Notes: a model not told the origin generated them from the letters alone. Shown: positions 5,592 through 13,155, counted from the first letter of the stretch. The stretch is 17,077 nucleotides of DNA from Desulfobulbaceae bacterium (GCA_029865195.1 JAOUHH010000022.1:1-17077), one strand, 5' to 3'. Numbers and translations are program-made.

Positions 5592-7664
5592 ATGCCTCAC
5601 GAACTGTTATTTGAAATCGGCACCGAGGAGATCCCGGCCGGTTTTCTCATGCCCGCCCTGGCGGAGATGAAAAATATCATGGCCCGCAAGCTCGACGAGC
5701 TGGCCCTGCCCCACGGCGAGATCACCACCGTCGGCACCCCGCGCCGGCTGACCATCTGTGTCGCCGATCTGGCGGCGCATCAGCCCGACCGCGACGAAGA
5801 GGTGCTCGGCCCCCCCAAGAAAGCGGCCTACGACAAGGACGGCCTCCCCACCAAGGCGGCGATCGGCTTTGCCAAATCACGTAACGCCGCCGTCGAGGAT
5901 ATCAAGGTGGTGACCACCGACAAGGGCGAATACCTGATGCTGGCCTGCCACTACCCGGGCGAGGCCACCACCAAAATACTCGCCACCCTGCTGCCGGAGC
6001 TGATCAACGAACTGCCCTTCCCGAAGTCCATGCGCTGGGGCAGCGGCCGCACCGCCTTCGTCCGCCCCATCCAGTGGCTTCTGGCCCTGTATAACGGCGA
6101 GGTGATCCCCTGCCGCGCCGACGATATCGCAAGCGGCAACACCACCCGCGGCCACCGCTTCATGGCCCCGGCCTCCTTTACGGTGAGCGATTTCAAGCAG
6201 TACCAGGACGCCCTGCGCACCGCGCATGTCCTGGTCGACCCGGAAGAACGGCGGCAGGCGGTGCGCGCCACCGTGACCGAGGCCGCCAAGGCGGCGGGCG
6301 GCGAGGTGATTGCCGATGAGGAACTCATTGATACCGTGACCAATCTGGTCGAAAAACCCCACGGCGTTTGCGGCACCTTTGAGGAACGCTTTCTGACCCT
6401 GCCCAAGGAGGTGCTGATCACCTCCATGCGCGAGCACCAGAAGTATTTCGCCATCGCCGGTCCCGACGGCGGCCTGCGCCCCCACTTCATCGCCGTCAAC
6501 AACACGGCGGTGAAAGACGTCAAACTGGCGGTGGACGGCCACCAGCGGGTTTTGCGGGCACGCCTCGAAGACGCCCACTTCTTCTTCAAGGAAGACCGGC
6601 AGCGGGCCCTGGCCGACCGGGTCGACGACCTTGACGGCGTCATCTTCCAGGCCAAGCTCGGCACCCTCAAGGAGAAGACGGCGCGCATCACCAAGCTGGC
6701 CGGCTTCCTCGCCGGCCAACTGGCGCCGGAGTTGCAGAAACAGTGCGAACGGGCCGCGTACCTTGCCAAGGCGGATCTCCTCACCGCCATGGTCTGCGAA
6801 TTCACCTCGCTGCAGGGGGTGATCGGCCGCCACTACGCCAACCTCAACAACGAAGAGCCGGCCGTGGCACAGGCCATCGTCGAGCATTACATGCCGGTGC
6901 GGGCAGGCAGCGAACTGCCGGCGTCCGCGGTGGGCGCCATCGTCGGCCTGGCCGACCGCATCGACACCATCGCCGGCTGCTTCGGCATCGGCCAGATCCC
7001 CAGCGGCACCGCCGATCCCTTCGGATTGCGGCGGCAGGCCCTGGGGCTTCTGCACATCATCGAAAAAAAGGGGTTTGTCGTCAGCCTCACCGAGATGACC
7101 GACAAGGCCATCGGGCTCTATGGCGATCGGCTCACCGTCGCCGGCGAGACCGCGCGGGCCAACGTCGTCGAATTCATCAAGGGCCGCTTTGTCAACGATC
7201 TTACCGGCCGGGGGATCAGCGGCGCGGCGGTGGAGGCGGCGACCTCGGTTCGCTTCGATAATCCGGCCGACAGCCGGGCCCGCATCGACGCCCTGCTCGC
7301 AATCAGCGGCCAGGAGTCCTTTTCCATGCTGGCCGGCTCGTTCAAGCGGGTCAAAAACATCATCAAGGAAAACAGCGACACCGCGGTCCGCGCGGAACTG
7401 CTCGCCGAGCCGGCGGAGAAAGGTCTGCACGCGGCCCTGGAGGCGGTGCGGGCAACGACCGCGCCGCTTCTGGCCGCCAACCGTTACAGCGAGGCCCTTG
7501 CCGAGATCCTCAAGATGAAGGAGCCGGTGGACCGTTTCTTTGACGACGTCATGGTGATGGCCGAGGATGACAACATCCGCCGCAACCGCCTGGCCCTGCT
7601 CACCGCCATCGCCGAACTGTTCCTGTCGGTGGGCGATTTCTCGAAGATGTACGGCGCCGCCTGA
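5592..7664 (+). CDS. glyS: Glycine--tRNA ligase beta subunit
   Basis: GlyS is the large subunit of the alpha2-beta2 glycyl-tRNA synthetase; it binds tRNA-Gly while GlyQ holds the aminoacylation site. The 690-residue product has the normal length. Landmarks are ELLFEIGTEEIPAGF at the N-terminus, PRRLTICVADLA (about 50-61), FPKSMRWGSGRTAFVRPIQW (about 139-158), MREHQKYFAIAGPDGG, RLEDAHFFFKEDR, ADRIDTIAGCFGIGQIPSG followed by DPFGLRRQALGLL (HD-like region), and a C-terminal DALR-type anticodon-binding segment ending DDNIRRNRLALLTAI. An AAGAGAA ribosome binding site precedes the ATG. It starts 36 bases after the FolE2-like gene. The glyQ gene, which usually sits directly upstream, is not in this window. 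Confidence 0.95.
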   Translation: MPHELLFEIGTEEIPAGFLMPALAEMKNIMARKLDELALPHGEITTVGTPRRLTICVADLAAHQPDRDEEVLGPPKKAAYDKDGLPTKAAIGFAKSRNAAVEDIKVVTTDKGEYLMLACHYPGEATTKILATLLPELINELPFPKSMRWGSGRTAFVRPIQWLLALYNGEVIPCRADDIASGNTTRGHRFMAPASFTVSDFKQYQDALRTAHVLVDPEERRQAVRATVTEAAKAAGGEVIADEELIDTVTNLVEKPHGVCGTFEERFLTLPKEVLITSMREHQKYFAIAGPDGGLRPHFIAVNNTAVKDVKLAVDGHQRVLRARLEDAHFFFKEDRQRALADRVDDLDGVIFQAKLGTLKEKTARITKLAGFLAGQLAPELQKQCERAAYLAKADLLTAMVCEFTSLQGVIGRHYANLNNEEPAVAQAIVEHYMPVRAGSELPASAVGAIVGLADRIDTIAGCFGIGQIPSGTADPFGLRRQALGLLHIIEKKGFVVSLTEMTDKAIGLYGDRLTVAGETARANVVEFIKGRFVNDLTGRGISGAAVEAATSVRFDNPADSRARIDALLAISGQESFSMLAGSFKRVKNIIKENSDTAVRAELLAEPAEKGLHAALEAVRATTAPLLAANRYSEALAEILKMKEPVDRFFDDVMVMAEDDNIRRNRLALLTAIAELFLSVGDFSKMYGAA

Positions 7665-7687
7665 TCCGGCCGCCCCACTCTACAAAA

Positions 7688-7721
7688 GGTCAGGCGGCGG
7701 CCCCGTGGTCGTCGCCTGACC
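7688..7721. terminator. Long hairpin after glyS, possible terminator
   Basis: GGTCAGGCGGCG (7688-7699) pairs with CGTCGCCTGACC (7710-7721) over 12 bases with one G.U wobble and a 10-base loop, about 23 bases after the glyS stop. On the plus strand no T-run follows. On the minus strand the stem is followed by TTTTGT, so it may instead stop leftward transcripts running out of maf through cheY, or work in both directions. Confidence 0.45.
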
Positions 7722-7892
7722 CAGCCTGACCCTCACCGGCACCACCGTGCCTGAGCCCGCTCCGCCTTCCCCGCCGGAAATCCCCCTGATATCATTCAAG
7801 CTTCTTTGCAGATTGGCCGAAAAGACAGGTAAGAGGACAATTTCTCTCATGCAGAAACATCCGCCGCGCGGATGGTGCCAAAGGAGGGAGCC

Positions 7893-8306
7893 ATGGTTTA
7901 CGCGGATCTCAAGATACTGGTTGTGGACGACATGAGCGTCATGCGAACCATCCTGAAATCACTGCTCAACAACATGGGGATCAAGGACATCCTGGAAGCG
8001 GCCGATGGCGAGATCGCCCTGCAGATCCTGCAGCAAAACAAGATCGACCTTATCCTCTCCGACTGGAACATGCCCAAGATGAGCGGCATCGAACTGTTGC
8101 GCCGGGTGCGGGAAGACATCCTTCTCCAGAACATCCCCTTCGTGATGATCTCGGCGGAAGCGACCAGTGAGAATCTCGCCCAGGCCATCCGCCTCCACGT
8201 CAGCCAATACCTGATCAAGCCGGTGAGCGCGGCGCAACTTGAGCAGAAGATCTACCCGTTGCTCACCGCACTCGCCAACCCGGCGCGCACCTATGCGGCG
8301 GCCTAG
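7893..8306 (+). CDS. cheY: Chemotaxis response regulator CheY
   Basis: This 137-residue receiver domain carries phosphate from CheA to the flagellar switch protein FliM. It keeps E. coli CheY numbering closely: Asp12/Asp13 acidic pocket, phospho-acceptor Asp57 in SDWNMPKMSG, Ser87 in place of Thr87 with Ala88, the switch aromatic Tyr106 and Lys109-Pro110. The start at 7893 is chosen because an AAAGGAGGGAG ribosome binding site sits directly before it; an ATG 21 bases earlier would overlap that site. No cheA, cheB or cheR is in the window, but its binding target FliM is encoded about 6 kb away on the same strand. Tyr106 plus the DWNMP motif argue for a flagellar CheY rather than a generic receiver. 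It converges with maf with one base between stop codons. Confidence 0.85.
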   Translation: MVYADLKILVVDDMSVMRTILKSLLNNMGIKDILEAADGEIALQILQQNKIDLILSDWNMPKMSGIELLRRVREDILLQNIPFVMISAEATSENLAQAIRLHVSQYLIKPVSAAQLEQKIYPLLTALANPARTYAAA

Positions 8307-8307
8307 C

Positions 8308-8934
8308 TCAAGATGAGGGCTCGATGACCCCGAGACGGCGCAGATCCGCCACCAACTCCGCCATGGGCAACCCCACCACGTTGGACCAGGAGCCGACGAT
8401 CCCCTCCACCAGGCAGCCCCCCCGGCCCTGAATACCGTAGCTGCCGGCCTTGTCCAGCGGTTCGCCGGTGGCGACATAGGCCGCGGCCGTCACCCGGTCG
8501 AAATCAACAAAACGCACCTCGGTGCGCACCGCCCGCGCCACCTCCCCTGCCCCCTCAACACCGACCACCGCGTAGCCGGTCCAGACATCATGGGTGCGAC
8601 CGGCAAGCTGCATGAGCATCGCCACCGCCGCTGCCGGGTCGGCAGGCTTGCCGAGGATACGATCGCCCAGCACCACCGCCGTGTCCGCCGCCAGCACCGC
8701 CGCCCCCGGCCGTTTCCGGGCAACGGTCCGCGCCTTGTCAAGGGCCAGCCGCAACACAAAGGCCTCCGGCTTTTCACCGGCCAGCGGCTCCTCGTTCACA
8801 TCCGCCGCCTCGACCATAAACTGCAGCCCCAGCCGCTCAAGAAAACGGCGCCGCCGCGGGGAGGCGGAAGCGAGCAACAACCCCTGGCGACAACGGAACA
8901 TCGCTTTTTCTTCAACCATCTCAAACACCACCAT
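8308..8934 (-). CDS. maf: Maf-family nucleoside triphosphate pyrophosphatase
   Basis: Maf proteins hydrolyse noncanonical or dTTP/UTP-type nucleotides to monophosphates and affect septum formation in some bacteria. The product (208 residues from this ATG) has the P-loop-like LLLASASPRRRRFLERLG (19-36), the catalytic LAADTAVVLGDRILGKP (81-97) with Asp84, and the C-terminal DKAGSYGIQGRGG (161-173). The SYGIQGRGG block resembles the dTTPase/UTPase (YhdE) branch more than the m7GTP (YceF) branch. The exact start is uncertain: Met6 and Met12 are alternatives, and homologues usually begin only a few residues before LLLASASPRR, so Met12 (8901) is plausible; none has a strong ribosome binding site. 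It lies 44 bases downstream of the DUF362 gene and is probably cotranscribed with it. Confidence 0.9.
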   Translation of the reverse strand: MVVFEMVEEKAMFRCRQGLLLASASPRRRRFLERLGLQFMVEAADVNEEPLAGEKPEAFVLRLALDKARTVARKRPGAAVLAADTAVVLGDRILGKPADPAAAVAMLMQLAGRTHDVWTGYAVVGVEGAGEVARAVRTEVRFVDFDRVTAAAYVATGEPLDKAGSYGIQGRGGCLVEGIVGSWSNVVGLPMAELVADLRRLGVIEPSS

Positions 8935-8978
8935 AGAGTGACAAACAACCTGCCCGGCCGCGAGATTGCCGCCGGCGA

Positions 8979-9917
8979 TTACAAACCGATCCGGATCATC
9001 AGCCTCTTCACCGCCCCGGAGAGCAACCGTTGCGGCCGGAAACTCACCGGCTGCAGAACCTGCGGCAGGAGAAAATCGGCCGCCTGCACCGCTGCCAGGG
9101 GCTCAAGCGACCAGGCAAGCGCATCCGGATCGCTGCCCGGCAGCCCCCGACGGCGGCATTCACGCCACACCGGCGAGCGCCCCGGCTCAACGCCCAGCAC
9201 CCGCAACAAGCCACTCTCAAGCGCCACCGGGTTTACGGAGCCGGCCAGCACACCGAGCGGATACGGCTCCCCCCCCTGCACCGGCCCGTTTTTATGCATG
9301 GCGACCACCCCGTCGGCAAGGGAAACCCCTGCCGGCAAGACCGCCAGCAGATCAACCAGCATCTCCTCGAAACGATTGCCCATATCGCCATGCTTGGCAT
9401 GCAGCCAGGGCTTCCGCCAACCGACCACCACCCCGAAATAATTCTTCACGGCGAGACTCACCAGCATCTGGCAATGCGCCTTGACCTTGGGCAGGTTGAC
9501 CAGGAAGTCGCACTCCAGGGCCGGCACGGCAACCCCGACCGTTTCGCCGCAAGCCAAACGCACGGACCGCGGCCGGCTGAAATTCACCCGCCGCACCGGC
9601 AACCCCCGCAAGGCTTCATCATACCCACAGGCCCGCATCACCTGCTCCGCGCTGCCGAACGCCGGCGAATCGCCCACCGCCACCCTGGCGCCGTGGTCAC
9701 AGAACCATTCCGCCACCGCCGCCACCAGCAGCGGATCGGTACAGGGCAGACCGTCCCGCCGGCGGCCACTGATCAGGTTCGGCTTCAGCAAAACCGCATC
9801 CCCTGCCCGCACCGAGACCCCGGCGGCGGCAAGAATATTGCCGGCGGCATCCTTGAGCGATTCCCGCCGGTAATGACAACAGCGACTCACGGCGACAGCA
9901 TTCCCTGCAATATGCAT
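8979..9917 (-). CDS. DUF362 domain protein
   Basis: This 312-residue protein matches the DUF362 family by its motifs: DAVLLKPNLIS near residue 40, TDPLLVAAVAEW, the GDSPAFGSAEQV segment, ECDFLVNLPKVKAHCQMLVS, LAVKNYFGVVVGWRKPWLHA and a C-terminal LADGVVAMHKNGPVQGGEPY leading to GVLAGSVNPVALES. The family has no general biochemical function; some members carry a ferredoxin domain, which this one lacks. I chose the ATG at 9917 (MHIAGNAVAVSR) because the family usually starts close to this point. A longer frame starting at 10040 would add 41 hydrophobic residues encoded by the T-rich tail of a terminator-like hairpin, which looks spurious. No strong ribosome binding site is visible before either start. 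maf follows 44 bases downstream. Confidence 0.75.
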   Translation of the reverse strand: MHIAGNAVAVSRCCHYRRESLKDAAGNILAAAGVSVRAGDAVLLKPNLISGRRRDGLPCTDPLLVAAVAEWFCDHGARVAVGDSPAFGSAEQVMRACGYDEALRGLPVRRVNFSRPRSVRLACGETVGVAVPALECDFLVNLPKVKAHCQMLVSLAVKNYFGVVVGWRKPWLHAKHGDMGNRFEEMLVDLLAVLPAGVSLADGVVAMHKNGPVQGGEPYPLGVLAGSVNPVALESGLLRVLGVEPGRSPVWRECRRRGLPGSDPDALAWSLEPLAAVQAADFLLPQVLQPVSFRPQRLLSGAVKRLMIRIGL

Positions 9918-9999
9918 ATATCGTCCAAAATTCTTGGTCGGGGATGGGGCTTGAAAAAACCGGGCAACCGGCAGCAGCAGCCAGAGATTACAGGAAAAA

Positions 10000-10079
10000 G
10001 AGCCCAAAAACAAGAAAACCGCCTTGGCAAGGGGGGCCAAGACGGCTTTCTAAGGGAGAAAGAGATGAGAGTTTTCTTG
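10000..10079 (-). terminator. Minus-strand intrinsic terminator-like nested hairpin upstream of the DUF362 gene
   Basis: On the minus strand an inner 10-base stem (CCGTCTTGGC at 10036-10045 with GCCAAGGCGG at 10019-10028) has one G.U pair and is followed by TTTTCTTGTTTTT, a convincing intrinsic terminator form. An outer perfect 9-base repeat, CAAGAAAAC (10011-10019) and GTTTTCTTG (10071-10079), encloses it and could compete with it. On the plus strand the wobble becomes a C.A mismatch, so the minus strand is favoured. It sits about 100 bases before the DUF362 start, with no minus-strand gene to its right in the gap; it could be an attenuator or the end of a small RNA. Confidence 0.5.
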
Positions 10080-10197
10080 CTTATATCCCAAATGCAATCG
10101 GTATGCCATACACCAAAACAACACCCTCAAAAGACATTGACCATGCAAAATCAACGAGTTACAAACATCCTCCCACCTTCGCCAAATCGACAAAGTT

Positions 10198-10287
10198 CAA
10201 TTTTTTTTACCAATCCCAACCACTCCCCAGAGACCCGCCGCCGTCATCCCCCCATCCATGCCGCTTTGCGACTGGTAAAAAAAATTG
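10198..10287. repeat. Long inverted repeat, 17 of 18 positions, flanking 54 bases
   Basis: The left arm CAATTTTTTTTACCAATC (10198-10215) and right arm GACTGGTAAAAAAAATTG (10270-10287) are complementary over 18 positions except one; the outer 15 are perfect. The exception is G.U in a minus-strand RNA and A.C in a plus-strand RNA. The right arm can instead pair locally: CTGGTA (10272-10277) with TACCAG (10288-10293). These two pairings exclude each other. Confidence 0.6.
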
Positions 10288-10298
10288 TACCAGCGACA

Positions 10299-10317
10299 CC
10301 CGTCCCATCCCCACCCC
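10299..10317 (-). other. Putative G-quadruplex motif on the minus strand
   Basis: Read on the minus strand the sequence is GGGGTGGGGATGGGACGGG: four G-runs of three or more with loops of one to two bases, a canonical G4 pattern. A looser second set of G-runs lies further along the same strand (about 10216-10253). Folding in DNA or RNA is inferred from the motif only. Confidence 0.5.
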
Positions 10318-10394
10318 AAACGAATGCGGCAAAGCGCCGCACTGCGGTCCGCCCCCCCCTCATCTTGACAAAATACCGCTGGTGCCGAGTACAA

Positions 10395-10423
10395 ATTTTA
10401 ACACCACCATCCCCTTGCGTGAA
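10395..10423 (-). promoter_or_regulatory. Candidate minus-strand promoter for a leader or small RNA upstream of the DUF362 gene
   Basis: On the minus strand TTCACG (10418-10423), a 17-base spacer and TAAAAT (10395-10400) give a plausible sigma-70 promoter. A transcript from about 10388 would include the G4 motif and the inverted repeats and reach the terminator-like hairpin at 10000-10079 after about 380 bases. The -35 is weak, so confidence is low. Confidence 0.25.
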
Positions 10424-10453
10424 CCGGATGCGCGAAAAAACTTTGCCGGGGCC

Positions 10454-10482
10454 TTGCCCGCCTCCGGTTCCACGGGTATATA
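10454..10482 (+). promoter_or_regulatory. Candidate promoter of acnB
   Basis: TTGCCC (10454-10459), a 17-base spacer and TATATA (10477-10482) lie about 110 bases before the acnB start. A second candidate upstream has a perfect -35 TTGACA (10365-10370) but a poorer -10 TACAAA (10390-10395) with a long 19-base spacer. Either or both may be used. Confidence 0.4.
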
Positions 10483-10592
10483 AAGGCACACTCGGACAAT
10501 CAGGCAGTCCTGGTCGCGAACACCAGCCGGCGCTTATGCCCGCCCCAACATCGGCGAGCCACGGCTGTTCATCATTACAAGGAGGTTCACCA

Positions 10593-13127
10593 ATGCTCGA
10601 AGCCTATAAACAACACGTCAAGGAACGTGCCGCCCTCGGCTTGCCGCCGCTGCCCCTTTCCCTCGCCCAGGCCGGCGACCTGGTCAACTTGCTGCAAAGC
10701 CCGCCCGCCGGCGAAGAAGCATTGCTCCTCGACCTCCTCGCCAACCAGATCATGCCTGGCGTTGACGACTCCTCCAAGGTGAAGGCCGAATTTCTGGCCG
10801 CCGTGGCCATGGGCACCAAGACCAGCCCGCTTGTCGACCGGCTCGCCGCCGTGCAGCTCCTCGGCACCATGATGGGCGGCTACAACGTCGCCCCCCTCAT
10901 CGCCCTGCTTGACGAGCGTGAGCTGGCCCCGGCCGCCGAAGCCGCCCTCTCCAACACCCTGCTGGTCTATGAGGCCTTTGCCGAGGTGGTCGCCAAGGCT
11001 GAAAGCAACCCCCACGCCAAGCAGGTCCTCCAGAACTGGGCCGACGCCACCTGGTTCACCTCGCGGCCGGAGATGCCGGAGACCCTCACCGTCACCGTCT
11101 TCAAGGTGCCGGGGGAAACCAACACCGATGACCTCTCGCCGGCCTCAGAGGCCTGGAGCCGCCCCGACATTCCGCTGCACGCCCAGTCGATGCTGATCAA
11201 CCGCCTGCCCGGCTCGCTTGAGGTCATCGCCAAGCTCAAAGAAAAGGGCCATCCCGTCGCCTATGTAGGCGATGTGGTGGGGACCGGCTCGTCGCGCAAG
11301 TCCGGGGTCAACTCCATGCTCTGGCATATCGGCCGCGACATCCCGCATGTGCCGGCCAAGCGCACCGGCGGGGTGGTGATGGGCTCCACCATCGCCCCCA
11401 TCTACTTCAACACCGCCGAGGACTCCGGCATGCTGCCCATCCAGTGCGATGTCGGTGGCCTCGAAAACGGCGACGTGATCACCATCAACACCAAGGAAGG
11501 CACCATCAGCCGGGACGGCCGGGTTGTCACCACCTTCAAGCTCGCCCCGACCACCCTGCCGGACGAGGTGCGGGCCGGCGGCCGGGTCAACCTGATCATC
11601 GGCCGGGGCCTCACCGCCAAGGCCAGAAAAGCGCTGGGGCTGCCCCCCACCGACCTCTTCCGCGCCCCCGAGATCCCCGCCGACACCGGCCACGGCTACA
11701 CCCTGGCCCAGAAGATGGTGGGCAAGGCCTGCGGCCTGCCGGGCGTTCGCCCCGGCGCCTACTGCGAACCGAAGATGACCACCGTCGGCTCGCAGGACAC
11801 CACCGGCCCCATGACCCGCGACGAGATCAAGGAACTGGCCTGCCTGAAATTCTCCGCCGATCTGACCATGCAGTCCTTCTGCCACACCGCCGCCTATCCC
11901 AAGCCGGTGGACGTGATCACCCACCAGACCCTGCCCGGCTTCATCAGCGACCGGGGCGGCGTCTCGCTCAGGCCCGGCGACGGCGTGGTCCACTCCTGGC
12001 TGAACCGGATGGTGCTCCCCGACACCGTCGGCACCGGCGGCGATTCCCACACCCGCTTCCCCATCGGCATCTCCTTTCCGGCCGGCTCCGGCCTGGTCGC
12101 CTTTGCCGCCGCCACCGGCTCCATGCCGCTGGTGATGCCGGAATCGGTGCTGATCCGCTTCAAAGGAAGCCTGCAGCCGGGCATCACCCTGCGCGATCTG
12201 GTCAACGCCATTCCCTACGTCGCCATCCAGCAGGGGTTGCTCACCGTCGAGAAGAAGGGCAAGAAAAACATCTTCGCCGGCACCATCCTCGAGATTGAAG
12301 GTCTGCCCGACCTCAAGGTGGAACAGGCCTTCGAACTCGCCGATGCCTCGGCGGAACGGTCGGCCGCGGCCTGTACGGTCCGCCTGCACAAGGAACCGGT
12401 GGCGGAGTTCCTGCGCTCCAATGTCGTCCTGCTCAAGAACCTGCTCACCAAGGGCTACCGGGACGCGGCGACGATCAAAAAACGGATCGACGACATGGAG
12501 GCGTGGCTTGCCGCCCCCACCCTGCTTGCCCCGGACGGTGACGCCGAATACAAGGCGATCGTTGAAATCGACCTCGACACCATCACCGAGCCGGTGCTGG
12601 CCTGCCCCAACGATCCGGACGACGTCAAACTGCTCTCCGAGGTGGCCGGCACCGCCATCGACGAGGTCTTTGTCGGCTCCTGCATGACCAATATCGGCCA
12701 CTTCCGGGCGCTGGCAAAGATCCTCGACGGCCAGCCGCAGTGCAAGGGCCGGCTGTGGATCGCCCCGCCCACCCGGATGGACGAGGAGCAGCTCAAGAGC
12801 GAGGGACTCTACAATGTTTTCGCCCGGGCCGGCGCCCGCACCGAGATCCCCGGCTGTTCCCTCTGCATGGGCAACCAGGCCCGCACCCGCGACAACGCGG
12901 TGGCCTTTTCAACCTCGACCAGAAACTTCGACAACCGCATCGGCAACGGCGCCAAGGTCTTCCTCGGCTCGGCCGAACTGGCCGCCGCCTGCGCCCGGCT
13001 TGGCCGGATCCCAACCGTTGCCGAATACCAGGCCATGGTGGCCGACTGCCTCACCGCCAACGCGGCGGCAATCTACCGCTACCTCAATTTCGACCAGATC
13101 GAGGGCTACGAGGGCCGCGGCTGGTAA
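10593..13127 (+). CDS. acnB: Aconitate hydratase B (bifunctional aconitase / 2-methylisocitrate dehydratase)
   Basis: AcnB isomerises citrate and isocitrate with a [4Fe-4S] cluster, and also acts on 2-methylisocitrate. The 844-residue product is close to the usual 860-870. It starts MLEAYKQHVKERAALGLPPL, then PPAGEEALLLDLLANQ (HEAT-like AcnB N-domain, about 1-160), TVTVFKVPGETNTDDLSPAS, AYVGDVVGTGSSRKSGVNSM, RPGAYCEPKMTTVGSQDTTG and VGTGGDSHTRFPIGISFPAG. The cluster cysteines are Cys697 (GSCMTNIGHF), Cys755 and Cys758 (GCSLCMGNQAR). It is slightly shorter than E. coli AcnB, partly from a shortened loop after PLHAQSMLINR. The start is fixed by a perfect AAGGAGG site and family N-terminus; the frame stays open far upstream, but that part is antisense to the DUF362 gene. 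It is probably a single-gene unit. Substrate use in sulfate reducers can be oxidative or reductive; the sequence does not say which. Confidence 0.97.
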   Translation: MLEAYKQHVKERAALGLPPLPLSLAQAGDLVNLLQSPPAGEEALLLDLLANQIMPGVDDSSKVKAEFLAAVAMGTKTSPLVDRLAAVQLLGTMMGGYNVAPLIALLDERELAPAAEAALSNTLLVYEAFAEVVAKAESNPHAKQVLQNWADATWFTSRPEMPETLTVTVFKVPGETNTDDLSPASEAWSRPDIPLHAQSMLINRLPGSLEVIAKLKEKGHPVAYVGDVVGTGSSRKSGVNSMLWHIGRDIPHVPAKRTGGVVMGSTIAPIYFNTAEDSGMLPIQCDVGGLENGDVITINTKEGTISRDGRVVTTFKLAPTTLPDEVRAGGRVNLIIGRGLTAKARKALGLPPTDLFRAPEIPADTGHGYTLAQKMVGKACGLPGVRPGAYCEPKMTTVGSQDTTGPMTRDEIKELACLKFSADLTMQSFCHTAAYPKPVDVITHQTLPGFISDRGGVSLRPGDGVVHSWLNRMVLPDTVGTGGDSHTRFPIGISFPAGSGLVAFAAATGSMPLVMPESVLIRFKGSLQPGITLRDLVNAIPYVAIQQGLLTVEKKGKKNIFAGTILEIEGLPDLKVEQAFELADASAERSAAACTVRLHKEPVAEFLRSNVVLLKNLLTKGYRDAATIKKRIDDMEAWLAAPTLLAPDGDAEYKAIVEIDLDTITEPVLACPNDPDDVKLLSEVAGTAIDEVFVGSCMTNIGHFRALAKILDGQPQCKGRLWIAPPTRMDEEQLKSEGLYNVFARAGARTEIPGCSLCMGNQARTRDNAVAFSTSTRNFDNRIGNGAKVFLGSAELAAACARLGRIPTVAEYQAMVADCLTANAAAIYRYLNFDQIEGYEGRGW

Positions 13128-13155
13128 CGCCACGCCAGACCAGAGGCCTGGATGC

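Larger units (their letters stand above)
9918..10592. other. Structured intergenic region between divergent DUF362 and acnB genes
   Basis: This 675-base stretch has no convincing gene. Its plus strand is rich in C and A and poor in G, unlike the coding flanks. It contains a nested hairpin with T-rich tail on the minus strand (about 10000-10079), a near-perfect 18-base inverted repeat (10198-10287), a second stem sharing one arm (10272-10293), a G-quadruplex motif on the minus strand (10299-10317), a stem TGCGGC-N5-GCCGCA (10325-10341), an eight-C run (10352-10359) and several promoter candidates. The density of self-complementary sequence suggests a structured RNA or a compact regulatory region. 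Confidence 0.6.

Noticed and set aside
5877..7430. Long minus-strand frames opposite glyS (similar ones oppose dnaJ, galT and acnB)
   Set aside because: They mirror the codon pattern of the real genes on the other strand, contain Gly/Ala/Asp-rich nonsense and match no family; the plus-strand genes are unambiguous.
7738..7751. Small dyad GGCAC-N4-GTGCC before cheY
   Set aside because: Five-base stem without a T-run or promoter context; such dyads are expected by chance in this base composition.
10137..10165. Plus-strand promoter-like TTGACC, 17-base spacer, TACAAA
   Set aside because: It is over 400 bases from acnB with better candidates closer to the gene, and no plus-strand gene follows directly.
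9030..10592. Long open frame on the plus strand continuous with acnB
   Set aside because: It is antisense to the DUF362 gene and runs through the structured intergenic region; its composition is low-complexity (Arg, Pro, His, Gln). The perfect ribosome binding site and the AcnB N-terminus fix the start at 10593.
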